Source: Ampullaceana balthica (Eukaryota > Mollusca > Gastropoda > Lymnaeidae). Taken from it: 64,000 bases of DNA. Of the stretch, positions 24,032 to 33,424 are shown piece by piece. Made by a program: the position numbers and the translations under genes. Positions within the stretch are counted from its first letter, which is position 1. The number at the start of each line of letters is the position of its first letter. The notes under the pieces are model-generated. The model had not been told where the DNA came from, ran no database searches, and was given only the letters and a program-made list of their open reading frames with translations. The stretch lies in assembly GCA_944989445.1 (NCBI GenBank), contig CALYLW010000013.1, forward strand, positions 96,566 through 160,565. The letters run 5' to 3'.

Positions 24032-25491
24032 ATGACGGAGTTGCAAACCGCACTCAACAAATGCCAAGCTGGCAAAGCACCAGGACCAGATAAAGTTCAC
24101 AATGAAATGCTCAAACATCTGGGCAAGACAGGCCGCATGAAACTGCTGAGTTTCATAAGTAGAACTTGGACAACAGGCACGCTGCCGAAGCTGTGGAAAA
24201 AGGCCACAATAACCCCAATTCCCAAAGAGGGAAACCAGGCGAACACCCGTCCAGTTACCGGCCAATTTCCCTCACGTCGTGTGTGGGGAAGGTAGCTGAA
24301 CGGTTAGTGAACGCACGACTCTACTGGTTCCTCGAACGGACCAAATGCATTCCAAAGACGTAAGGTGGGTTCCGAAAGGGACGCCAACCGGTGGACCAGG
24401 CTCTCCGACTAATTCAGACAGTCACAAATGAACTCCAGTCGAGGAATCACACCGTTGCAGTGTTCTTCGATCTAAAGCAGGCATACGACAAGGTGTGGCG
24501 TGGAGGGCTAATTTATAAGTTGCAGCAGTTAGGTGTCACTGCGAACATGTACAGTTGGATAAAATCGTTCCTTACGGACAGAACGATCAAGACCCGAGTG
24601 GAGGAGTCATTATCCAACGAAGCGCGCCTGGAGGACGGACTCCCACAGGGGTCCTCCCTTAGTTGTACATTGTTCTTAGCCTACGTCCACGACCTACAAG
24701 GTATTCTGGGGTCGCAGAATGCCATGTTTGCTGTTGATCTGGATATATGGAGTTCCGGAAAGGACGTTGCAACTCTGCAGAACAGGCTGCAGGAAGATCT
24801 GAATCGAATCGAAGACTACGCCAACCGTTGGCGCCTAGTAGGCAATACGGATAAAACGGTCCACTCCATTTTCACAAATGGACGGGATGCCCTGAAGCAT
24901 GAAGTGGTGCTTCAGATATGTTGGAAAAGATTGAATTGGGATCGGACACCAACGTACTTGGGAATCAAGTTGGACCAGAAGGTCCAACTACATAACCATG
25001 TGCGTGAATTGTGCTCCAAAGCCACAGCTAAACTGTCCCTGGTGAAGAAACTGGCTAGCACTAGTTGGGGTGCGGATGCAAGATTACTGAGAGCTCTCTA
25101 TCTCGGTAGTGTTAGGGGTGCCATTGACTACAGCCTCCCGGCCCCAGCCTTTGCGAGCCGTACGGCTCTAGAGGGACTGGACCGAATACAGAACCAAGCT
25201 CTACGGTTTGTATGCGGGGCGTTGCGTACGACACCCACAGCCGCTGTTGAAATTATGTCAAACGTAGAACCGCTGGCGATAAGGCGAGAAAAGGCAATCA
25301 TGACCACGGTAGAGCGATACCGTAGGTTGGAGCATGACGAACCCTGCTTTCAACTACAAGACCGATGGGTAAAGAGGACCCGACTGAAAAGGCCATCCTT
25401 CATGGATACGGTCTACGAACTAGAAGACTCAGTCCCCATACCCAAGCACAGGGGAACGAATGCGACTGGTCCCTGCTCGAGGACCACATGA
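24032..25491 (+). pseudogene. LINE reverse transcriptase with mutated catalytic box
   Basis: RT fingers/palm: KAPGPDKVHNEMLKHL, SSYRPISLTSCVGKVAERL (after a frameshift near 24,250), GGFRKGRQPVDQAL (after a stop at 24,361), FFDLKQAYDKVWRGGL, and DGLPQGSSLSCTLFLAY. The F/YADD box reads FAVD (Ala-Val-Asp, near 24,725-24,740), replacing an essential aspartate. The rest of the palm and thumb is intact to a stop at 25,489-25,491. Confidence 0.88.
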
Positions 25492-26440
25492 AAGCTTTGA
25501 CTTGCCTGAACTACGTTTGACACTGGCAAATACAGCGGTGACGAAAGCCAGTCCCGTTGAGCTCCAGCGAGACGAGACTCACAAGACAACAATCGAAGCT
25601 TATGGCGACAGCGTGGTAAAGGTCTTCACGGACGGCTCACGTTTCAAGGATGGCAGAAGTGGATACGGAGTGCTAATTCAATACCCTCAACCTGGACCTG
25701 ACAGTATCGGATCCGCATACAGTAGTCACGACGCCGAACTGGAGGCGATCTGCAGGGGTTTGAAGGAAGTGCGCCGACGTCTAGTAAGAAGAAAGGTTTT
25801 CCCGACCGTCGTAGTCTTCAGCGACTCACGGTTTTCGCTCGAGACTGTGGGTCGATCCTCTCTGGAGACGAAAACGGTCAGTGTCATTTTGGAAACAGTA
25901 GGTGAAATCCTAGCACGAGGCGGAAAAGTAGTCCTTCAGTACATAACTGGGCACAGTGGCGAGCCTCATTCAGACAGGGTCGATAAGTTGGCGAGAGAAG
26001 GTTCAGCTCAGCCCCAACCCGATCGCCCGATGACCCAACTGGGGTTCAGATCGTGGCTTAAGGACCATTTCCAAAAGAAATGGCTCCAGGGCTGGGCATC
26101 TGGAAGCACGGCCAGAAAAGTATTCCAGTACATGCCGCGACCGAGCAAAAGCGATTCCTGGTGGAAAATTGGACGTAGCAATCAGACGCTCATAACTAGA
26201 ATGAGAACTGAGCATTGTCCCATACGAAGCTACCTGTACAAGTTTAACAATAGAAGGGAACTGGCCTGTTGGCTGTGTGGCCTCCCGGAAGAGACGGTGG
26301 CCCACGTACTCGAAGAGTGCCCCGAGCTGTGCGGGGATTTGGAAGGTGAAGTAACGGTACCTGCAGAGGATTACCTATACGGCGATGTCCGCTTGATGAG
26401 GCTCGCTTGCGATAAAATGAACCGGGTCCTAAGAGCCTAG
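25460..26440 (+). CDS. LINE RNase H domain and zinc knuckle
   Basis: Overlaps the end of the RT frame and probably continued it originally. RNase H catalytic carboxylates are visible: VFTDGSRFKDG (Asp), AELEAI (Glu), VVFSDSRFSLE (Asp) and HSDRVDKLARE (Asp). Near the C-terminus CWLCGLPEETVAHVLEECP gives a C-x2-C...H-x4-C knuckle. The presence of RNase H places the element in the I/Jockey-related lineage. Confidence 0.85.
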   Translation: MRLVPARGPHESFDLPELRLTLANTAVTKASPVELQRDETHKTTIEAYGDSVVKVFTDGSRFKDGRSGYGVLIQYPQPGPDSIGSAYSSHDAELEAICRGLKEVRRRLVRRKVFPTVVVFSDSRFSLETVGRSSLETKTVSVILETVGEILARGGKVVLQYITGHSGEPHSDRVDKLAREGSAQPQPDRPMTQLGFRSWLKDHFQKKWLQGWASGSTARKVFQYMPRPSKSDSWWKIGRSNQTLITRMRTEHCPIRSYLYKFNNRRELACWLCGLPEETVAHVLEECPELCGDLEGEVTVPAEDYLYGDVRLMRLACDKMNRVLRA

Positions 26441-26474
26441 TGGCTCGACCCAAAAGAGAATGAACATTCACGAG

Positions 26475-26651
26475 TGCGTGTAGATCTGGATAATATCTAA
26501 TAATAATGATTTGAAAAGTACTGAAGTGCAGGCATGTATTTAGGAAGCCATTTTATTTATCTCAACCAAAACATACCAGGTTTTTACATGTGCGTAAGCC
26601 AAAATGAATTAATATTTAATCTAGTAAATTTAACTAAAACTTAACGCCACA
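26475..26651 (-). repeat. gypsy 3' LTR (its first bases displaced by the LINE)
   Basis: 177 bp, paired with the LTR at 32,550-32,726. TGCGTGTAG is also present left of the LINE at 20,881-20,889, as expected if the LINE landed just inside this LTR. Confidence 0.85.
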
Positions 26652-26861
26652 TAACCCCCCTCCCAGCATTGTATAATGCGAATATATTGATTAATACGAA
26701 AAAAAGGAAGAAATTTCTTGTAGATAAGATATTCTGTCATAGAGGAAATAAGTGATAATAGAGAGAAAGAGAAAAAAAATGTTGTATACAATAAGCAGCA
26801 GGCTAACATTGCATTCTCACATTAACAAATAACAAATAAACCGAAATTGCACCCATGAGAA

Positions 26862-27283
26862 TTAATCGTTATATAGCCACTTTGGAGTGCGTGAAGTTCG
26901 ACCACTGCGTGTGGTGATGGTAGGTGCAACCTGTTCTCGGTTGTTGTCGGTTGTGGGGGGTGGGGGTTTTTGAATAGTGTTCTTCGGACAAGGTGATGGT
27001 TGGTGGACATGCGAAGTCGAGACATCTTGGATGAAGGCAGCTTTCAAACGATCAATCGAAACTTTGTCTATGCGTTTACCAAGTTGTAAAGTAAAGTATT
27101 CATCATCTGTCTTAATTATTTTATACTGTCCGTCGTATGGTCGTTGGAGTGGGTGTCGATGTTTATTATTTCTAACGTAAACATATCCTATCGAGGCCAA
27201 GTTTGTGGGGACATATGTATATAGTTCGCTATGAAATGAAAGGACATGTGGCTCTACTTTTCTCATTGTTCGTTGAAGAAGTT
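26862..27283 (-). pseudogene. gypsy integrase C-terminal part, frameshifted from the rest
   Basis: Reads MRKVEPHVLSFHSELYTYV, then YDGQYKIIKTDDEYFTLQLG and KRIDKVSIDRLKAAFI, the usual C-terminal SH3-like segment of gypsy integrases, ending in an arginine-rich tail. A one-base frameshift near 27,283 separates it from the core; the other frame gives a joining KLLQRT. Confidence 0.82.
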
Positions 27284-28927
27284 TTAGATATGAGAGTTGG
27301 GTTCAAATGTATGGCCCTCAACAGCTCGTAGGAACTCTCCAGGTAGGCGGAGAGTGGTACCATACACTAACTCTGCAGGCGAGCAATTAGGATCAACTTT
27401 CCATGAGGAGCAAATGCCCAACAGTACAATAGGCAGTTCTGTGAACCAGTCAGTGTCAGATGCACGAGCCTTTAGCGAAGCCTTAAGTTGCCAGTGAAAA
27501 CGTTCGACCATACCGTTGCACTGTGGATGATAAGCAGTGGTCATTTTGTGATTGATACCTAAAAGTTTGTTACACTCTGCCCACAAGACGGATGTGAACT
27601 GGGTGCCTCCGTCAGAAGTAATGTCTTCGGGTACCCCAAAACGAGAGATCCAATGTTGAACCAAGGCTTGTGCGCACGTGGCAGCTTGAGCGTCCGGGAG
27701 GGGAATGGCTTCTGGCAATCTGGTAAATCGGTCTATGATGGTGAAAAGGTAGGTCATTCCTTGAATGCGAGGTAATGGGCCTACAAGGTCCACGTGTAGA
27801 CTTCGGAATCTTGCGGCGGGAGCTGGTTGTTTTATGAGAGGTGCTTTAGTATGGCAATGTACTTTGGAAACTTGATATGCGTTGCATTCTTTGCACCATT
27901 TGCGGATATCTTTCTTCATGCCCCACCACAAGAAACGTTGACTAATGGATTGTTGAGTTGGACGTACTCCGGCATGGGACAGCGAATGAATACAGTCAAA
28001 CACTTTACGAGTCCATGATTGAGGTAGAATTGGTCTAGGCTGACCTGTGGAGACGTCGCAGAGCACAGCTATGCCTTCGGTTTGTATGTATTTTAGCTGA
28101 AGTCCTGTATCCGGTGTACTGTAAAGTGTCATTTCACCTGATCTTTCTTGGTCAAGAGAAACACGTTGAAAATCTCCTGCCAAGGGACTCAGTAGATCTG
28201 ATGTTGGTCTATCCTGTGAAACAGCGTGTACAGCGTCATTGATAGTCTGTTCGACATTGATGCCAGGTCTGTGTGATGTGGCAGCCCGAGACAGTGTGTC
28301 CGCCACAACATTATTTTTTCCGCTGATGTGCTGGATATCAGATGTGAACTCAGCAATGAAGGAAAGGTGTCGACTCTGTCGGGGTGATCGTTCTGTTTGA
28401 CTTGTGAGTGACTGGGTCAGTGGTTTATGGTCTGGGAGAAGTGTAAAATTTCTCCCTTCTAAGAAGTGTCGGAAATGTTTTATAGCACTATATGCTGCTA
28501 GGCGTTCTCTATCAAAAGCACTGTAGTTTTTTTCAGCTGTTGAAAGTTTCCGAGAGAAAAAGGCGATGGGCAAAAACTCTATACCTATGTGTTGTTCTAA
28601 CTGTGCGCCAAGGGCAGTGTTTGAGGCATCGACGGTAAGGACTGTTTTTGCTTCTGGATCATGATGGTGGAGAAGGACGATTTGACTTAGAGATTCTTTG
28701 GTCTTTTCGAAGGCTGACTGACAGTCTGTAGACCACTCAATTTTCTGCCCTTTACCACTAGCTTGAGCGTGGAGCGGAGCTAAAGTGTCAGATATGTGTG
28801 GCAGAAAACGATGGTAATAATTTACAAGACCTAGAAATCTTTGGAGGCCAGTGCGATCTGTTGGAGCATCATAGTTGAGCAAGGCGGTTACTCTGTCAGG
28901 AAGAGGTTGTATACCCTCAGTTGCCAC
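27284..28927 (-). CDS. gypsy RNase H and integrase core
   Basis: RNase H part: LQRFLGLVNYYHRFLPHI, LTVDASNTALGAQLEQ and YSAFDRERLAAYSAIKHFRH. Integrase: a zinc-binding H-H-C-C part around WWGMKKDIRKWCKECNAY, then the DDE core with LHVDLVGPLP (Asp), ITSDGGTQFTSVLW (Asp) and HPQCNGMVERFHWQLKASL (Glu). The reading frame from RT is cut by a TGA at 28,928-28,930, a likely CGA-to-TGA change. Confidence 0.9.
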   Translation of the reverse strand: MATEGIQPLPDRVTALLNYDAPTDRTGLQRFLGLVNYYHRFLPHISDTLAPLHAQASGKGQKIEWSTDCQSAFEKTKESLSQIVLLHHHDPEAKTVLTVDASNTALGAQLEQHIGIEFLPIAFFSRKLSTAEKNYSAFDRERLAAYSAIKHFRHFLEGRNFTLLPDHKPLTQSLTSQTERSPRQSRHLSFIAEFTSDIQHISGKNNVVADTLSRAATSHRPGINVEQTINDAVHAVSQDRPTSDLLSPLAGDFQRVSLDQERSGEMTLYSTPDTGLQLKYIQTEGIAVLCDVSTGQPRPILPQSWTRKVFDCIHSLSHAGVRPTQQSISQRFLWWGMKKDIRKWCKECNAYQVSKVHCHTKAPLIKQPAPAARFRSLHVDLVGPLPRIQGMTYLFTIIDRFTRLPEAIPLPDAQAATCAQALVQHWISRFGVPEDITSDGGTQFTSVLWAECNKLLGINHKMTTAYHPQCNGMVERFHWQLKASLKARASDTDWFTELPIVLLGICSSWKVDPNCSPAELVYGTTLRLPGEFLRAVEGHTFEPNSHI

Positions 28928-29404
28928 TCAATGGCCAAGGAAATCTAGTTGTGAGGCTCCGAAGATGCACTTTTCTTGGTTCAGCACCATTCCGTTGTCT
29001 GAGAGGAGGCGGAAGAGCTCGTGAAGGTGGGAACGATGTTCCTCGATTGTACGGCTCGCGATTAGGATGTCGTCAATGTATACGAAGGCAAACGGCACAT
29101 CTCTTAGAATTCCATCCATGAGACGCTGGAACGCTTGAGCCGAATTTTTTAGGCCAAATTGCATACGTTTGAATTCCAATAAACCGAAAGGGGTTGTGAC
29201 AGCCGTTTTAGGTATGGAGGCTGCTGCCACTGGAATTTGATGATAACCTCTCACCAGATCGACTTTTGAAAATATGGTGCATCCCTTAAGGCGGCTATTA
29301 AAGTCCTGTATATGCGGCAATGGATAGCGGTCATCTTCTGATGCTGCATTTAAACGTCTGTAATCACCGCAAGGTCTCCATTGACCATCCGACTTTGGAA
29401 CCAT
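28928..29404 (-). CDS. gypsy reverse transcriptase
   Basis: Palm and fingers: [74 protein letters not shown] with the intact YIDD box, and [11 protein letters not shown] just before the premature stop. Continuous with RNase H if the stop is ignored. Confidence 0.92.
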   Translation of the reverse strand: MVPKSDGQWRPCGDYRRLNAASEDDRYPLPHIQDFNSRLKGCTIFSKVDLVRGYHQIPVAAASIPKTAVTTPFGLLEFKRMQFGLKNSAQAFQRLMDGILRDVPFAFVYIDDILIASRTIEEHRSHLHELFRLLSDNGMVLNQEKCIFGASQLDFLGH

Positions 29405-29556
29405 GTGTAGCGGAGAAGACCATGGGGATTGTCAGCGTTGAATAATGCCCATTTCTTCCATCTTCAAGAATTCAAATTTGGCCATTGCAAGTTTTGCTGG
29501 ATCAAGGCGCCGTGGCTTAGCGTGTACACGTCGGCCAGTTGTGACTATGTGATGTT

Positions 29557-30000
29557 CTACCCGTGTTTGTTTAAATCGAAATTTGGGGTTGTAAGTTCTG
29601 GGAACTGTTGGAGAAGAGTTTTTAAGTCGTTAGATGTCATTAGGGAAAGGCCTGCTAGGGAAAGGGGAAATGATGCGTCTTTTAAGCCGATCTCTATATT
29701 GTCTTTAGTTAAAAGACGTTTGCCTCTAAGATCGATGATCAGTCTATTGGAAGTGAAAAAATCTGCACCTAGAATAGGGCGGGTGACATCTGCAAGCAAA
29801 AATTGGTGTTTGTAAGACTTGTTTTTGCCTACTGTTGTTATAGTTTTTTTCTACTTTACCTCTGATGGTTATTGATGTACCATTGGCTGCGGTGAGGTAC
29901 CCTGTTGTGGTTTTTGTTTTGTCTAGTCGTGACGTAGGATAGACGAATATCTCTGCTCCAGTGTCGACTAAATATTTTGTGTTGGGAGTGGCGATCGTAG
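29557..30000 (-). pseudogene. gypsy aspartic protease region, frameshifted
   Basis: Minus-strand LVDTGAEIFVYPTS (active-site DTG near 29,955-29,970) and, in another frame, PILGADFFTSNRLIIDL, the conserved C-terminal ILGADF stretch of retropepsins. A frameshift lies between about 29,800 and 29,860. Confidence 0.8.
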
Positions 30001-30015
30001 ACTGATAGCGTGTTC

Positions 30016-30431
30016 TTAGTGTTGAGTGAGCCGGTCGCTGACACGCTTAGTGATCGGCTGGGCCGTTTCCGGTGTTTTTTTGTTTGTCACGAGACTTGCA
30101 AATTTGCACCCTGGCTGGCAACGAGCGGTCTTGGGCCCAAACTTCTTGTGGTATGTACATATACTGGCCTGGTATTGGTAACGAGGCTTGGGTGGCCCGG
30201 TACCAAGCCGTCTGTTGTTTTTGTAGAATGCGTTGACTTCACCTATACAACTTTCGGAGGAACAAGGTTGATCAGGCGGTGATCTCTCCATGCCCACACT
30301 GGACACTGCGTAGTTCGTTGAACGAGTCTCCCATATCCTATCTGCTGCCTCCGCCAACTTTTCGGTGTCTTCTATGTTGTGGCCCGCAAGCACCGTCTTT
30401 ATCTCATGTGGGAGATTAGCTAAGAACAGAG
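30016..30431 (-). CDS. gypsy gag, C-terminal half
   Basis: Reads LPHEIKTVLAGHNIEDTEKL, AEAADRIWETRSTNY and later CTYHKKFGPKTARCQPGCKF, the C-H-C-C motif found at the end of gag in this gypsy group. The N-terminal half lies beyond the Penelope insertion at 32,082-32,530. Confidence 0.8.
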
Positions 30432-32065
30432 TAAGTAAATTTATGATATAAAAAAACAGGGTATTGGTAGGCCTGACAAGACGTAACACATCAGTGAACG
30501 TTTCGGCAAAGAGCCTTCCTCAACGGAAAAATAGTACACACATGAACAGAAAAACACGGAATAATAATAGAAAAAACACTTAGCTGCGGTGAAATCCAAG
30601 CAGTCCAGTAGGGATAAAGAAAGAAGAGAAAAGTAAGAGCTTATATAGGAAAGGATAGGGTGGGTGTGACCAATCAATCAGCTTGTCAGTGCGAACACAA
30701 CATTGATCCCGTGTGGTGTAAGAGTCCCATACTCGTGGATTAGTCTATTCTCCAGACTGACCCGGCCGGGTGTGTTTGTACAGGAAACCAAGGCGGTGAC
30801 AGACATGTCATCGACGCCCATGTGGTCACGTCCATTGAAGTGTCGGGAGACAGGACATTGTTTGTCTTGTTTACTGGAACGTACATGTTCAGCTAGGCGG
30901 CACGAGAGTAACCTCCCCGTCTCACCAATGTACTTCAAAGGACAGCACTTACACACAATGGTGTAGACCACATTGCGGCTGGTACAAAGATAGCCATTCC
31001 TAATCTTGAATACCCCCTTAGGGAAGACAATCTGGTCCGTCTGGATAACAAAGGGACAAGTCTTGCAGCGATTACGACCACATGGCTTGGTGCCCAGATG
31101 GGAGGACGGAATAAGCAGACGGCTACGAACCAATAGGTCTCGCAGATTTTTGTCCCTCCTGAATACAATGAGGGGTGGGGTGGAAAAAATGTTGTTTGTC
31201 TCAGGGTCCGCAAGGAGGATGGTGCGGTTTTTCAAAAATATTTCCTTGGCTCTGACGTTGTGGGGATGGTATGTGAGTACCAATTTGCTCCTTTCATTAC
31301 TATCACTGGAGCGTGATACAAAGGCGTCGGCACGAGTGAAGTTTTTAACCCCCTGAAGTGCAGATTGAAGTATAGCTTCAGGGTAAGACCTTTGTCTAAA
31401 AAACTCAACCATTTCCAACGCCTTTTCCAAAAAGTCCTCATTAGATTGACACAGCCTACGGAGGCGAAGAAGTTGTGAAAAGGGAATAGAATCCTTACAG
31501 GATTTGGGATGAGACGAGGGATAGAGTAGGTAAGAGTGGCTGTCCGGGGAGGTTACTCTCGTGCCGCCTAGCTGAACATGTACGTGCCATTAAACAAGAC
31601 AAACAATGTCCTGTCTCCCGACACTTCAATGGACGTGACCACATGGGCGTCGATGACATGTCTGTCACCGCCTTGGTTTCCTGTACAAACACACCCGGCC
31701 GGGTCAGTCTGGAGAATAGACTCATCCACGAGTATGGGACTCTTACACCACACGGGATCAATGTTGTGTTCGCACTGACAAGCTGATTGATTGGTCACAC
31801 CCACCCTATCCTTTCCTATATAAGCTCTTACTTTTCTCTTCTTTCTTTATCCCTACTGGACTGCTTGGATTTCACCGCAGCTAAGTGTTTTTTCTATTAT
31901 TATTCCGTGTTTTTCTTTTCATGTGTGTACTATTTGTCCGTTGAGGAAGGCTCTTTGCCGAAACGTTCGCTGTTGTGTTACGTTTTGTCAGGCCTACTAA
32001 TACCCTGTTTTTTATATCATAAATTTACTTATTTAAAAGCCTGATTGCAGTCTCACCCCATTACT
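30432..32065 (-). mobile_element. Penelope-like retroelement, 5' truncated, with inverted end
   Basis: Inserted in gypsy gag with a 16-bp target duplication TTAGCTAAGAACAGAG (30,416-30,431 and 32,066-32,081). About 480 bp at its left (30,440-30,919) is repeated in inverse orientation at the right (31,549-32,020), the partial inverted copy typical of Penelope elements. Both ends carry a GAGGAAGGCTCTTTGCCGAA motif. Confidence 0.9.
30678..31430 (-). CDS. Penelope-like protein, C-terminal part with GIY-YIG endonuclease
   Basis: 250 codons, C-terminal only. It has a cysteine motif GTKPCGRNRCKTCPF and then a GIY-YIG nuclease: VVYTIVCKCCPLKYIGETGR (the GIY part is VVYTI; YIG is YIGETGR), RLAEHVRSSKQDKQC with the catalytic Arg, SRHFNGRDH and LENRLIHEYGT with the catalytic Glu. 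The RT domain is missing through 5' truncation. A second partial copy of the nuclease reads on the plus strand at about 31,550-31,785. Confidence 0.9.
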   Translation of the reverse strand: MEKALEMVEFFRQRSYPEAILQSALQGVKNFTRADAFVSRSSDSNERSKLVLTYHPHNVRAKEIFLKNRTILLADPETNNIFSTPPLIVFRRDKNLRDLLVRSRLLIPSSHLGTKPCGRNRCKTCPFVIQTDQIVFPKGVFKIRNGYLCTSRNVVYTIVCKCCPLKYIGETGRLLSCRLAEHVRSSKQDKQCPVSRHFNGRDHMGVDDMSVTALVSCTNTPGRVSLENRLIHEYGTLTPHGINVVFALTS

Positions 32066-32081
32066 TTAGCTAAGAACAGAG

Positions 32082-32530
32082 CTCGTTTGAGTGTTTTGGG
32101 GTCATCATTGATTGCATTTATTTTCCTGAGCAGGGCTGTAGGCCTACGATCCCCAGACCAGATAAATTTAGCAGCTCTGCATCCTTCTGGGCCTGGCTCT
32201 TTCCATAGGTTTTCAGCAGAGAAGCCTTTAAGTGATCATATTTATTCTCAGTTGGAGGATTAATTGAGGCTTACCTGCCTGCACTTCCTCCGCTGTATTG
32301 ACATCGAGGTTGCTAAGAACATAATCGTATTTTGTTTGGTCTTTGTTTATGTTTTTTATGCCAAACTGCGCCTCAATTCTGGCAAACCAAACTTCAGGAG
32401 ATTTTGTCCAGAAGTCAGGTAACTTCAGGGAGACTGCATTCAGGCCTATGGCCCCTTGTTGCTGTTGGTTTTGTGCAGATAGTAACTGACTTAACCGATC
32501 TATTATATCTTCATTCATTATGATTATCAC
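32082..32530 (-). pseudogene. gypsy gag, N-terminal half (frameshifted)
   Basis: Reads LNAVSLKLPDFWTKSPEVWF, ARIEAQFGIKNINKDQTKYD and YVLSNLDVNTAEEV, a familiar gypsy gag start. A frame change near 32,255 leads to KGFSAENLWKEPGPEGCRAA on the way to the Penelope junction. Confidence 0.78.
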
Positions 32531-32549
32531 GTCAGGGTCACCAATTTAT

Positions 32550-32726
32550 TGCGTGTAGATCTGGATAATATTTAATAATAATGATTTTAAAAGTACTGAA
32601 GTGCAGGCATGTATTTAGGAAGCCATTTTATTTATCTCAAACAAAACATACCAGGATTTTACATGTGCGTAAAACAAAATGAATTAATATTTAATCTAGT
32701 AAATTTAACTAAAACTTAACGCCACA
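32550..32726 (-). repeat. gypsy 5' LTR
   Basis: 177 bp, TGCGTGTAG...CGCCACA, followed on the minus strand by a short spacer and the PBS-like TGGTGACCC. The outer flank is GTATCAATC of the minisatellite; GTAT also precedes the left remnant (20,874-20,877) and may be the target duplication. Confidence 0.87.
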
Positions 32727-33250
32727 GTATCAATCAAGTCTCACCAGTCTAAGTCATAGGTGAGGAAATATTGTCTTTATCTATATAGAGTATCAATCAA
32801 GTCTCACCTGTCTAACTCCTAGGTAAGGAAATATTGTTTATAACTATAGAGAGTTTCAATCAAGTCTCACCTGTCTAAGTCCTAGGTGTGGAAATATTGT
32901 TTTGATCTATATAGAGTATCAATCAAGTCTCACCAACTAAGTCCTAGGTGAGGAAATCTTGTTTTTATCTATATAGAGTATCAATCAAGTCTCACCTGTC
33001 TAAGTCCTAGGTGAGGAAATATTGTTTTTTTTAATCTATATAGAGTATCAATCAGGTCTCACCTGTCTAAGTCCTAGGTGAGGAAATATTGTTTTTATCT
33101 ATATAGAATATAGAGTATCAATCAAGTCTCACCTGTCAAGTCCTAGGTGAGGATACATTTGTTATCATATAGTGTATCAAACAAGTCACATGTCTAAATA
33201 CTTGGTGAGGATATATTTTATATCTATATAGAGTATCAATCAAGTCTGAC
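32727..33250. repeat. 63-bp minisatellite carrying the exon 7 donor (right part), about 8 copies
   Basis: On the gene strand each unit contains CTAGGACTTAGACAG then GTGAGACTTGATTGATAC. The real junction is AGGCCTTAGACAG then GTCAGACTTG. The array runs right up to the exon edge, and its units hold a donor closer to consensus than the real one. Confidence 0.94.
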
Positions 33251-33414
33251 CTGTCTAAGGCCTATCATCGTCTGTTCACCTGCTGTCACTGCGATTCCTT
33301 CTTCATCAGGAAATGGTAAAGTTCCTTGTTCATGAATCACGACCTGGGCACCTTTCCCACTGGTTATACCTTCCAGGTACTCGTTAGTTTCTAGGTACAG
33401 AATCATCTCAAGAC
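33251..33414 (-). CDS. DEG/ENaC exon 7: palm/thumb segment with VVIHEQGTLPFPDEEG
   Basis: 164 bp. Joined to exon 6 it reads PAG-GLEMILYLETNEYL and then KGAQVVIHEQGTLPFPDEEG, a highly recognisable DEG/ENaC segment (central beta strands before the thumb). The acceptor is TATGACCAG; the donor is AGACAG then GTCAGA, weaker than consensus at position +3. Both flanks abut tandem arrays. The downstream array carries a stronger GTGAGA version of this donor. Confidence 0.92.
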
Positions 33415-33424
33415 CTGGTCATAA

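Larger units (their letters stand above)
20890..26472 (+). mobile_element. non-LTR retrotransposon, I group (EN-RT-RNaseH), dead copy
   Basis: Inserted in the left LTR of the gypsy element with target duplication AGTGCGTGTAG (20,879-20,889 and 26,473-26,483). Contains, in order, a 5' region, an apurinic-type endonuclease, reverse transcriptase, RNase H and a C-terminal CxxC...H...C knuckle. Interrupted at 21.2-22.6 kb by three tandem short elements. Several frameshifts and stops, and the catalytic box is altered, so it cannot be autonomous. Confidence 0.88.
26475..32726 (-). mobile_element. Ty3/gypsy LTR retrotransposon (minus strand)
   Basis: Flanked by 177-bp direct repeats at 26,475-26,651 and 32,550-32,726 (TGCGTGTAG...CGCCACA) that differ at six positions by my count. 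On the minus strand, right of the left LTR, lies a purine tract GGGAGGGGGGTTA. After the 5' LTR comes a PBS-like TGGTGACCCTGACGTG. Order on the minus strand: gag, protease, RT, RNase H, integrase. A Penelope-like element splits gag and a LINE splits the left LTR, so this is the oldest layer of the nest. Confidence 0.9.

Noticed and set aside
30678..31430. Host GIY-YIG nuclease gene
   Set aside because: Flanked by inverted repeats and a 16-bp target duplication in a gypsy gag; it is Penelope-like.
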